Assembly (NCBI RefSeq): GCF_013409985.1
Contig: NZ_JACCBY010000003.1
Coordinates: 434,001 to 498,000 of the forward strand
Direction of reading: 5' to 3'
Length of the DNA: 64,000 bases
DNA from: Sphingomonas melonis
GTDB taxonomy: Bacteria > Pseudomonadota > Alphaproteobacteria > Sphingomonadales > Sphingomonadaceae
The notes under the pieces were generated by a model that made no database searches, was not told the DNA's origin, and saw only the letters and a program-made list of their open reading frames with translations. Shown piece after piece: positions 1 to 6,179 of the stretch (its first letter is position 1; every line of letters begins with the position of its first letter). The position numbers and the translations under genes are program-made.

Positions 1-180
1 GGCCATGAACGCCGCGCCGCCTTCCTGCCGGCAGACGACGGTGGCGATCTGCGGCGTGTCGTGGAGCGCGTCGAGCACGGCGAGGAAACTTTCCCCCGGC
101 ACCGTGAAGATGCGGTCGCACCCTTGGGCAAGTAGCTGATCGACAAGGATTTGGCCGCCGGTGCGCGAGATGGTCTCCAT
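1..180 (-). CDS. Thiamine-diphosphate-dependent enzyme, N-terminal 60 residues (cut by window edge)
   Basis: The gene runs off the left edge; only the first 60 codons are visible, starting with ATG at 180. The translation reads METISRTGGQILVDQLLAQG and continues to a VPGESFLAVLDAL segment, the signature of the N-terminal pyrimidine-binding domain of acetolactate-synthase-like enzymes. Glu30 in VPGES is the expected catalytic glutamate that activates the cofactor, and the following RQEGGAAFMA segment is also typical of the family. The family includes acetolactate synthase, benzoylformate decarboxylase and oxalyl-CoA decarboxylase; the fragment cannot tell these apart. The next gene upstream on the same strand ends 75 bp away. 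Confidence 0.85.
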   Translation of the reverse strand, partial: METISRTGGQILVDQLLAQGCDRIFTVPGESFLAVLDALHDTPQIATVVCRQEGGAAFMA

Positions 181-255
181 CCCGCGATCTTGCCTGCTCA
201 CGCTACGGAAGTCGAGGGCGCTCCCGCATCGTGGCCGGCGGGCGCGGCGAGCCGG

Positions 256-636
256 TCAGACGCGCGGACGATCGCCGAAGTCGAACCAGCCGGGACGGGT
301 GCCGGCGGGATATGCCGGGCGGACGGTGCGGACCGGACGGGCGCGACCGGTGACGCGTTCGGTCAGCGTCGGGGCAGCCGTGACGGGGGCGGCGACCGGC
401 GCGGTTTCTGCGGCGCGGGCGAGGCGTTCGTTCTCGCGCTCCAGCTCGGCGATGCGGCGGTTGGCGTCGGCAAGCGCGCCGTCCTGTTGCTTGCGATAGC
501 CGGCATGCGCTTCACGCTCGTCGGCGTAGCGCGTCTTCCACTTGCGACCGCCGCTGCTGCTGGCGAGTCCGAGGAACCAGCCGGCGATGAGGCACAGCGC
601 CAATGCCGCAAATTGCGTGGTAGTGGTGAACAGCAT
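256..636 (-). CDS. Small membrane-anchored coiled-coil protein of unknown function
   Basis: This 126-residue protein starts at ATG 636, preceded by a strong GGGAGG ribosome site; longer in-frame starts upstream lack support. Residues about 8-27 form one hydrophobic helix with little N-terminal charge (signal anchor). Residues about 38-75 are rich in Lys, Arg, Glu and Ala and read as a coiled coil (IAELERENERLARA). The C-terminus is an Ala/Pro/Thr linker with an Arg-rich basic tail ending WFDFGDRPRV. I do not recognise a family. The topology suggests a periplasm- or cytoplasm-facing coiled coil anchored in the inner membrane. It lies between the metallothionein gene and the thiamine-diphosphate enzyme on the same strand. 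Confidence 0.6.
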   Translation of the reverse strand: MLFTTTTQFAALALCLIAGWFLGLASSSGGRKWKTRYADEREAHAGYRKQQDGALADANRRIAELERENERLARAAETAPVAAPVTAAPTLTERVTGRARPVRTVRPAYPAGTRPGWFDFGDRPRV

Positions 637-758
637 CCGAGCCTCCCTGTTACGGGTGCATAACGAGCGCCGCGGCGCTTGGTTCATCGGATGATCCGGA
701 GAGACGTTCGGAGCCGAGAAGGGGCCGGCGTACCGACCCCTTCCGGCGCTGCGGCGGC

Positions 759-929
759 TCAGCCGTGGCAGGGGCAGCCGGCGTGGTCGCAGCCGGCCGA
801 CGCCTCGTGATGGTTGGCGCAATTCTCGCCGCAGAAGATCCGGCCCTCGGCTTCGACTGCATTGGCGGTGCTGACGACGCACACGCAATCGGCACAGGCG
901 CACTTCACCATTTCGACATTGACGCTCAT
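759..929 (-). CDS. SmtA-type bacterial metallothionein
   Basis: This is a 56-residue Cys-rich protein, the same length as Synechococcus SmtA. It has nine cysteines (10, 12, 15, 17, 33, 37, 47, 52, 54) and four histidines (40, 41, 49, 55), including CACADCVC near the N-terminus and CDHAGCPCHG at the C-terminus. The zinc-finger-like middle with FCGENCANHH matches the bacterial metallothionein fold. It should bind Zn(II), Cd(II) or similar d10 ions in the cytosol. It starts only 3 bp after the stop of the SmtB-type regulator, so the two form an operon in which the sensor controls its own metal sink. It is too short for routine ORF calling but well supported by composition and context. Confidence 0.9.
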   Translation of the reverse strand: MSVNVEMVKCACADCVCVVSTANAVEAEGRIFCGENCANHHEASAGCDHAGCPCHG

Positions 930-932
930 GAT

Positions 933-1238
933 CTAATCCTCGTTCGCTTGATCTTCGGGTTCCAGCACATGGTCCATCATGTTGGTGAGCATGGTTCGGA
1001 TATGGCAGTCGGGCAGCTCGTACAGGACGTTGCGGCCCTGCCGGGTCTGTTTGAGCAGGCGCCCGGCGCGCAGCAGCCGGAGATGCTGCGATACCAGGCT
1101 CTGGCTGACGCCGACCTCTTCCGTCAGTTCGCCGACCGATTTCTGCCCGTCGAGGCAGGCCACCACCAGCCGCAGCCGGTTGGGCTCCCCCAGGAGGCGG
1201 AACAGTTCCGCGAGCTGAATTCCCTCATCCTGTGTCAT
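933..1238 (-). CDS. ArsR/SmtB-family metal-sensing repressor
   Basis: This 101-residue winged-helix repressor has its recognition helix around residues 42-58 (VGVSQSLVSQHLRLLR). Its last helix carries Asp77, His79, His90 and Glu93, which fit the DxH-(x10)-HxxE alpha-5 zinc site known from SmtB, with the same spacing. There is no ArsR-type CxC pair in alpha-3, so a Zn/Cd-type sensor is more likely than an arsenic sensor. It is the first gene of a two-gene operon with an SmtA-type metallothionein. A 7-bp inverted repeat overlaps its start codon, so autorepression relieved by metal is the expected mode. Co, Ni or Cd specificity cannot be read from sequence. Confidence 0.92.
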   Translation of the reverse strand: MTQDEGIQLAELFRLLGEPNRLRLVVACLDGQKSVGELTEEVGVSQSLVSQHLRLLRAGRLLKQTRQGRNVLYELPDCHIRTMLTNMMDHVLEPEDQANED

Positions 1239-1261
1239 GTTCTCATCAATATATGAACATG
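1236..1261. promoter_or_regulatory. Candidate operator of the SmtB-type repressor
   Basis: A perfect inverted repeat CATGTTC-N12-GAACATG spans the start codon and leader of the repressor gene. TGAACA/TGTTCA half-sites are known from SmtB-family operators. The location downstream of the candidate promoter would allow metal-relieved repression. Assignment is by position and half-site similarity only. Confidence 0.55.
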
Positions 1262-1265
1262 TGCT

Positions 1266-1293
1266 AATATGTATATAGCGCAGTTTCTGTCAA
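1266..1293 (-). promoter_or_regulatory. Candidate promoter of the repressor-metallothionein operon
   Basis: On the minus strand a perfect -35 TTGACA (1293-1288) is followed after 16 bp by CATATT (1271-1266). The spacer and downstream DNA are markedly AT-rich compared with the surroundings. Transcription would begin around 1258 and run through the inverted repeat into the repressor gene. Confidence 0.5.
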
Positions 1294-1381
1294 ACGGACT
1301 CGGACGTATCAGATTTTTTTGGCCGGTGCGGTCGGCCGGCGGACTCCCGCGCCACGAGCTTGCGACGATAAGGGCCGTAGG

Positions 1382-1393
1382 CTAGGGGGGTAG
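1382..1393. promoter_or_regulatory. Candidate RcnR/DmeR-type operator (CTA-G6-TAG)
   Basis: The sequence CTAGGGGGGTAG is a G6 tract flanked by inverted CTA/TAG arms, ending 3 bp before the start of the RcnR-type regulator. RcnR-class CsoR-family regulators bind G/C tracts flanked by short inverted arms (E. coli RcnR: TACT-G6-N-AGTA). The site also overlaps the ribosome-binding region, so binding could block initiation directly. Confidence 0.6.
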
Positions 1394-1396
1394 GGT

Positions 1397-1672
1397 ATGA
1401 GCCATGCCGCGAATGCCGCCCCGGAACTCATCGTGCGCGTGCGCAAGATCGCCGGTCAGGTTGCCGCGGTCGAGCGCGAGCTGCTCGGCGGCGCGGACTG
1501 CAACACGGTGCTGCACCGGGTCGCGGCGGTGCGTGGCGCGGTGAACGGGCTGATGGATGAGATCATCGCCGATCATCTCGCGGCGCATGTCGCGCGGCCG
1601 GGGCTGACCGATGCCGCCCGGGCAGAGGGCGCCGAAGAACTGCTTGGCGTCATCCGCCGCTACAGGACTTGA
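1397..1672 (+). CDS. RcnR/DmeR-type Ni/Co-sensing repressor (CsoR family)
   Basis: This 91-residue all-helical CsoR/RcnR-family protein has His3, Cys35, His60 and His64, which coincide in number and order with the Ni/Co ligands described for E. coli RcnR. The conserved core VRKIAGQVAAVER and the C-x24-H-x3-H arrangement support a Ni/Co sensor over a Cu(I) or formaldehyde sensor. A G6-tract operator lies directly in front of the gene. The next gene, 8 bp downstream, is a His-rich cation diffusion facilitator, giving the DmeR-DmeF arrangement known from rhizobia and Agrobacterium. Expected role: repress both genes until Co(II) or Ni(II) binds. Confidence 0.9.
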   Translation: MSHAANAAPELIVRVRKIAGQVAAVERELLGGADCNTVLHRVAAVRGAVNGLMDEIIADHLAAHVARPGLTDAARAEGAEELLGVIRRYRT

Positions 1673-1680
1673 GGCCCGCC

Positions 1681-2628
1681 ATGATCGAAGCTGCCGACCG
1701 CGGCACCCTGCCGCACGCACATGTTTTCCTCGGCCATGCGCATGACGAGAATGCGCGCCGCACCCGCTGGGTGGTGGCGCTCACCGCGGCGATGATGGTC
1801 GGCGAGATCGCCGCGGGCTATGCGACCGGCTCGATGGCGCTGCTGGCCGACGGCTTCCATATGGCGACGCATGCCGGCGCCCTCTTCGTCGCGGCGCTGG
1901 CCTATGCTTATGCGCGGCGTCATGCGGACGATCCCGCCTACAGCTTCGGGACGGGCAAGGTGGGCGATCTCGCCGGCTTTGCCTCCGCGATGATCCTCGG
2001 GCTGATCGCGCTCGGGATCGGCGTGGAATCGGCATTGCGGCTGTTCGAGCCGGTGCACGTCGCCTTCGGCGAGGCAACGGTGATCGCCGTGCTGGGGCTG
2101 GCGGTGAACGTCGCCAGCGCCGTCCTGCTGTCGGGCGGGCATCACCATCATGGCCATGAAGCGCATGACCACCACCACGATCATCATCATCACGGCCACG
2201 CGCATGGCGCGGCGGGCGGGGACAACAATCTGCGGTCGGCCTATGTCCATGTGCTGGCCGATGCGCTGACCTCGGTACTGGCGATCGCGGCGTTGCTGGC
2301 GGGGCGCTATCTCGGCTGGGGGTGGATGGACCCGGCGATGGGCATCGTCGGCGCGATCGTCATCGCTCGCTGGTCATGGACGCTGATGCGCAACACGGCG
2401 GCGACGTTGCTCGACCGCACCGCCGCGCCCGTCGCCGGCGCGTTGCGGACGCTGGTCGAGGCACCCGGCGACGCGCGGATCGCCGACCTGCACGTCTGGC
2501 GCGTCGGCCCGGACGCCCATGCCGCGATCGTCAGCGTCGTCGCCGATCCCGGCGTCACCGGCGACACGATCCGCCACCGCGTCTCGCCGGTGACCGCGGT
2601 GGCGCACCTGACCGTCGAGTGCCGCTGA
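1681..2628 (+). CDS. dmeF: DmeF-type cation diffusion facilitator (Co/Ni exporter)
   Basis: This is a 315-residue CDF transporter starting at ATG 1681; an upstream in-frame TTG lies in the previous gene and is not preferred. Six hydrophobic helices fill the first two thirds. A metal-site motif LLADGFHMATHA sits in helix 2 and a second HVLADALTSV in helix 5. The loop between helices 4 and 5 (about residues 155-185) is extremely His-rich, with repeated HHHH and HxH units ending HGHAHG, typical of DmeF. A short cytoplasmic C-terminal domain follows. It lies 8 bp behind an RcnR-type regulator and should be co-transcribed with it. The likely job is H+-coupled export of Co(II) and/or Ni(II) across the inner membrane. 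Confidence 0.9.
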   Translation: MIEAADRGTLPHAHVFLGHAHDENARRTRWVVALTAAMMVGEIAAGYATGSMALLADGFHMATHAGALFVAALAYAYARRHADDPAYSFGTGKVGDLAGFASAMILGLIALGIGVESALRLFEPVHVAFGEATVIAVLGLAVNVASAVLLSGGHHHHGHEAHDHHHDHHHHGHAHGAAGGDNNLRSAYVHVLADALTSVLAIAALLAGRYLGWGWMDPAMGIVGAIVIARWSWTLMRNTAATLLDRTAAPVAGALRTLVEAPGDARIADLHVWRVGPDAHAAIVSVVADPGVTGDTIRHRVSPVTAVAHLTVECR

Positions 2629-2638
2629 GCGCCGCGGC

Positions 2639-3889
2639 TCATCCCTGCCAGCGCGGCGCGCGGTCGAAGTCGGCTTTCTCGAACGGCCGGTCGCGGAAGA
2701 GATAGCCGTAGTAGAAGTCGCGCAGCCGGGCATGATAGGCGCGGATACGGTCCTGATAGGCGAGTTGCGCCTCCAGGTCGGTATCCGCCAGCCGCGTCAG
2801 CAGCGCCTGCACGCCGACCGAGGGCAGCACCCAGCCCAGGGTGTTGGCGATGCGGGCGCGCCGTTCGAGGCCGTGGCGATAGGCGCGGACCTTGTCGGCG
2901 ACGCTCTCGTCGCCGACCTCGTGGAAGGCGAAATACCATTTGTAGTGGAATTTCACCGGCAGCGGCGCCGAATCGGCCCATTGCGGATAACGCGCGTAGA
3001 AGGCGCGCATCGTGTCCTCGCGCGGAATGTCCCAGGCGCGATGGACCGCCTCGCGCTGCGCCAGCGCGATCTCCGCGCCCTGCGCGACCGGCACCAGCCG
3101 GTTGATCGCGACATGCGCCAGCGTCGGGATCACCAGCACCAGCAGCATCCACGCCGCGGCAAGCATGGCGGCATTGGTCGCCGACTCCCGCCGCCAGCGC
3201 GCCACGAGCAGCGCGACGACGATCCAGAACAGCAGATAGGCCGCCGCCAGCGCCATCACCGCGAGGATCGCGCCGACGCCCGCGCCCGACAGGATCGCAC
3301 CGATCACGAACGGCACGATCAGCGCCGCGAACAGCAGCCCGGCGCGCAGCAGCGCGCGCCGCGTCCACAACCGCCGGCCGCCGCCGGGCAGCGCATCGAG
3401 CATGCGCAGCCGCCCCGCCTCGCGCTCGCCCGAAACGAGGTCGTGGAACAGCGCGATGACGAACAGGGGCAACAGGAAGACCAGCACGAAGGCGAAGTCG
3501 AACCGGCCGGGCAGCGCCAGCTCGGGATTGACGATGTCGCCGTCGTAGATCTGCGCCTCCAGCCCGAGCGCGCGCACCCGCAGGATATAGGGTGCGACGT
3601 CGCGCATCCCGAGCGCCGCGAAGGCGAGCGGCGACGGCGGGTCCCAGGTCGCGTGGAAGCTGTAATATGCGGCGGTGCCCGCATCCTTGCTCTTGGCGAC
3701 CGACGCCGCGACCGCGCCGTGATCCTGCGCCTGCGCGGCGGGGATCGCGGCGATCGCGGCACGCTGGCGTGCGATCTCCATCATCCCCGCGGTCACCGCT
3801 GCCGCGCTCAGCAGGGCGAGCAGCACCAGCGCGATGGTCACCAGACGGGCGCGCAGCAGCAGCCGCGCCTCATGCAGCCAGATCCGCAT
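2639..3889 (-). CDS. ABC transporter permease, DUF3526 family (second permease)
   Basis: This 416-residue protein has an N-terminal transmembrane helix (about residues 16-38), a roughly 90-residue extracytoplasmic segment, then a cluster of about five helices starting near residue 130 (FVLVFLLPLFVIALFHDLVSGEREAGRLRML). The HDLVSGERExGxLR loop is the coupling-type motif seen in ABC-2-like permeases. The C-terminal 130 residues are again soluble. It overlaps the stop of the preceding permease by one base (TGATG), so translation is coupled. The neighbouring ATPase and a homologous permease make a heterodimeric exporter. Substrate is unknown; the adjacent TonB receptor hints at an envelope or siderophore-linked role. 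Confidence 0.85.
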   Translation of the reverse strand: MRIWLHEARLLLRARLVTIALVLLALLSAAAVTAGMMEIARQRAAIAAIPAAQAQDHGAVAASVAKSKDAGTAAYYSFHATWDPPSPLAFAALGMRDVAPYILRVRALGLEAQIYDGDIVNPELALPGRFDFAFVLVFLLPLFVIALFHDLVSGEREAGRLRMLDALPGGGRRLWTRRALLRAGLLFAALIVPFVIGAILSGAGVGAILAVMALAAAYLLFWIVVALLVARWRRESATNAAMLAAAWMLLVLVIPTLAHVAINRLVPVAQGAEIALAQREAVHRAWDIPREDTMRAFYARYPQWADSAPLPVKFHYKWYFAFHEVGDESVADKVRAYRHGLERRARIANTLGWVLPSVGVQALLTRLADTDLEAQLAYQDRIRAYHARLRDFYYGYLFRDRPFEKADFDRAPRWQG

Positions 3890-5322
3890 CAGCGTCCTCC
3901 CAGCCGGCGTGCGGCGATCACGAGCATCCCGCCCGCCACGACCAGCCAGCCGAGCAGCATGGCGAGGCCGGGCAGTGCTGCGTCGACGAGCGCGCTGCTA
4001 TCCGGCGCGCGCCAGGCGAAGGGCGGCATCGCGCGCCAATGCGCGGACGACACGCGCCGGCGGCGATCGGCGTCGGCATCCTCGGCGACGTCGTCGGCAT
4101 AGCGGACGTTCTCCGCCTCCATCCGGTTGAGCCGCTGGATCAGGTGATAGCGATAGGCCTCCGCCTGTTCGAGGAAGCGGCGATGGCCGGCGAAGTCGGT
4201 GCCCGCCGCCGCCATCGACAGCGAGCGTAGTGCGATCGTCGGGCTGACCAGCCCGAGCATGCGGACGAGCGCGTTCTGCCGCTCCTGCGCTGCGAAGCTC
4301 GCCTCGGCATGCGCGTCGAACAGGCTGGCGCTGATCCGTTCGCCTTCCATGGCAACCAGTCCCTTGTAGTTGAGCGGCAGATCCTCGACCCGCGCGACGC
4401 CGTAGCGGGCCAGCACCCGCTGTTTGAACGCGTTGAAATGCGGGTCGTTGGGATCATGGCTGTCGCCGATCGCGCGCATCTCGCGGCCGATCGCGACATC
4501 GGTTTGCAGGCGGTTGGCGAGCGGGTGGAGCTCGCCCGCGACATCGGCGCCGATCCGCGGCAGCAGCACGACGGTCACCGCCCAGATCGCCAGCAGCGCG
4601 AGCAGCGCGTCGCGCCGACGCCGCACCAGCGCGGAGACGAGGACGATGCCGATCGCCCAGAGCAGCAGATAGGCGAGATACCCGGCGGCGAGCATCGCCA
4701 CCGGCCCCGGCGCCGCGCCGGTCCCGGCGATCACGACCAAAGCGAGGATCGCCGGCGCCGCGATCGCCACGGCGACGAGGCCCAGCGCGGCGACCTTGCC
4801 GAGCGCGATCTGGCGCGTCGTCGCACCTTGCAGGATCAGCGGGCGCAGCGTGCCGCGCTCGCTCTCACGCGCGACCACGCCATAGCCGAGGAAGATGAGC
4901 AGCAACGGCGCCAGCGCCTGCAACACGAAGGCCGGCGACAATTGCCCGAAGCGCACGAGCAGCGAACTCTGGCGCACGTCGCCGAAATTGGCGCTGTTCT
5001 GGCGATGCCCTTCGAGGAACATGCTGCTGCCGGTGAAGGCATCGACGCCGGGATCGAAGGCAGCGAGCGCGCCGAGCGGGCGGAAGATGAAATGGCCGTA
5101 GTGGACGACGCGATGCGGATGGCGATCGGGCTGCGCGTCGAACGCCTGCGTCGCCGCCGCCTGCTGCCGGGCGCGCAGCTCCGCAGTGGCACGCTGCTGC
5201 GCCCAGGAGGTGACGATCGCGATCAGCGTCAGGACGAGGATCAGCACCAGTCCGATCCGCGCGACGCGGTTGCGTGCCATCAACCGCCATTCGTCGCGCG
5301 CGACGAGACCGACCGCGCTCAT
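3889..5322 (-). CDS. ABC transporter permease, DUF3526 family (first permease)
   Basis: This is a 477-residue permease with the same plan as its neighbour: one helix near residues 20-45, a long extracytoplasmic segment, a block of helices from about residue 155 containing LGYGVVARESERGTLRPL (coupling-loop type), a second long soluble segment and a last helix pair at the C-terminus (LPGLAMLLGWLVVAGGMLVIAARRLGGR). Its start overlaps the stop of the ATPase gene by 4 bp (ATGA), and its stop overlaps the next permease. The two permeases are divergent paralogues, most similar around the coupling loop. Transport substrate cannot be inferred. Confidence 0.85.
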   Translation of the reverse strand: MSAVGLVARDEWRLMARNRVARIGLVLILVLTLIAIVTSWAQQRATAELRARQQAAATQAFDAQPDRHPHRVVHYGHFIFRPLGALAAFDPGVDAFTGSSMFLEGHRQNSANFGDVRQSSLLVRFGQLSPAFVLQALAPLLLIFLGYGVVARESERGTLRPLILQGATTRQIALGKVAALGLVAVAIAAPAILALVVIAGTGAAPGPVAMLAAGYLAYLLLWAIGIVLVSALVRRRRDALLALLAIWAVTVVLLPRIGADVAGELHPLANRLQTDVAIGREMRAIGDSHDPNDPHFNAFKQRVLARYGVARVEDLPLNYKGLVAMEGERISASLFDAHAEASFAAQERQNALVRMLGLVSPTIALRSLSMAAAGTDFAGHRRFLEQAEAYRYHLIQRLNRMEAENVRYADDVAEDADADRRRRVSSAHWRAMPPFAWRAPDSSALVDAALPGLAMLLGWLVVAGGMLVIAARRLGGR

Positions 5323-6050
5323 GCCGCCACCGGCGCCGCGAAGCGCGCGTGCAGCGCGCGGATGTCGAACCGGTCGGGGCCCGTCGCCGCGACCTCCTCG
5401 ACGATCCGTCCGCCGTCGAGAAAGCCGATGCGATCGACGACATCGACCGCGCTGAGCAGATCGTGGGTGACCATCAGCACCGCGGTGCCGCGGGCGCGCA
5501 CCGCGCCGAGCAGCTGGTTGAACTCCAGCGTCGCACGCGGATCGAGGCCCGAGGTCGGCTCATCGAGCAGCAGCACCGGCACCGCGCGCAGCAGCGCGAC
5601 GGCGATCGCCACCTTCTGCCGCATCCCCTTGGAAAAGCCGCCGAGCCGCTGGTCGAAGGCGCGCGCCTGCAGCCCTGCGCCGGCGAGCGCGGCGGTGATC
5701 TCGTCCCGGCTGCGCGGCTCCCCCGACAGCGCGAGCAGGTAATCGGCATTCTCCACCGCGCTCAGATGCTCGTAGAGCGCGACATTCTCGGGCAGATAGG
5801 CGAGGTGCCGCCGCGCGCCGTCGGGGTCGGTGGCGGGATCGATCCCGGCGACCGCGATCCGCCCCGCCTGCGGCCGTGCGAAGCCGAGCAGCGCCGACAG
5901 GGTGGTCGACTTGCCCGCGCCATTGCCCCCGAGCAGCGCATAGATGCTGCCCGCCGCGACCTGGAGCGACAGGCCGTCGAGCACCCGGTGCGGTCCATAG
6001 GATAAGGTCACATCCTCGATCGCGATCGGTATCGGCTGGTCTGCTGGCAC
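5319..6050 (-). CDS. ABC transporter ATP-binding subunit
   Basis: This 243-residue ATPase has Walker A GGNGAGKST (about residues 41-49), an ABC signature region GGFSKGMRQK, Walker B VLLLDEPTSGLD and the switch histidine in MVTHD. The CcmA/NatA-like layout fits an ABC-2 exporter. It starts with GTG at 6050, chosen because AAGGGAG (6060-6066) lies 8-9 bp upstream; a nearby ATG at 6055 is out of frame. It is the first gene of a three-gene operon with two DUF3526 permeases, all overlapping. An extended -10 sequence is found about 63 bp upstream. The TonB receptor gene diverges from it. Confidence 0.92.
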   Translation of the reverse strand: MPADQPIPIAIEDVTLSYGPHRVLDGLSLQVAAGSIYALLGGNGAGKSTTLSALLGFARPQAGRIAVAGIDPATDPDGARRHLAYLPENVALYEHLSAVENADYLLALSGEPRSRDEITAALAGAGLQARAFDQRLGGFSKGMRQKVAIAVALLRAVPVLLLDEPTSGLDPRATLEFNQLLGAVRARGTAVLMVTHDLLSAVDVVDRIGFLDGGRIVEEVAATGPDRFDIRALHARFAAPVAA

Positions 6051-6107
6051 GTCATGATCTCCCTTCAGTGCTGCGCGGGTGCGGCAAGGCCCCGGCCCCT
6101 GTCAACC

Positions 6108-6122
6108 GATATAGTATATCAT
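6108..6122 (-). promoter_or_regulatory. Extended -10 promoter element within a GATATA-N-TATATC palindrome
   Basis: On the minus strand the sequence ATGATATACT contains TG-N-TATACT, an extended -10 element, about 63 bp upstream of the ABC ATPase start. The same bases form a 13-bp palindrome GATATA-G-TATATC (6108-6120). The 10-bp core ATGATATACT recurs exactly in front of the acid phosphatase gene (9136-9145). No convincing -35 was seen at standard spacing, in line with an extended -10 promoter. Confidence 0.45.
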
Positions 6123-6126
6123 TTCA

Positions 6127-6156
6127 TTGACAGGCAAGAGATCGGACCGTTATCGA
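6127..6156 (+). promoter_or_regulatory. Candidate promoter of the siderophore-type TonB receptor gene
   Basis: A perfect -35 TTGACA at 6127-6132 is followed after 18 bp by TATCGA (6151-6156), a poor but usable -10. It lies just downstream of the GATATA palindrome and 24-36 bp ahead of the receptor start. Support is sequence pattern only. Confidence 0.4.
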
Positions 6157-6179
6157 CATGACAATTCCAACCGGATCGA

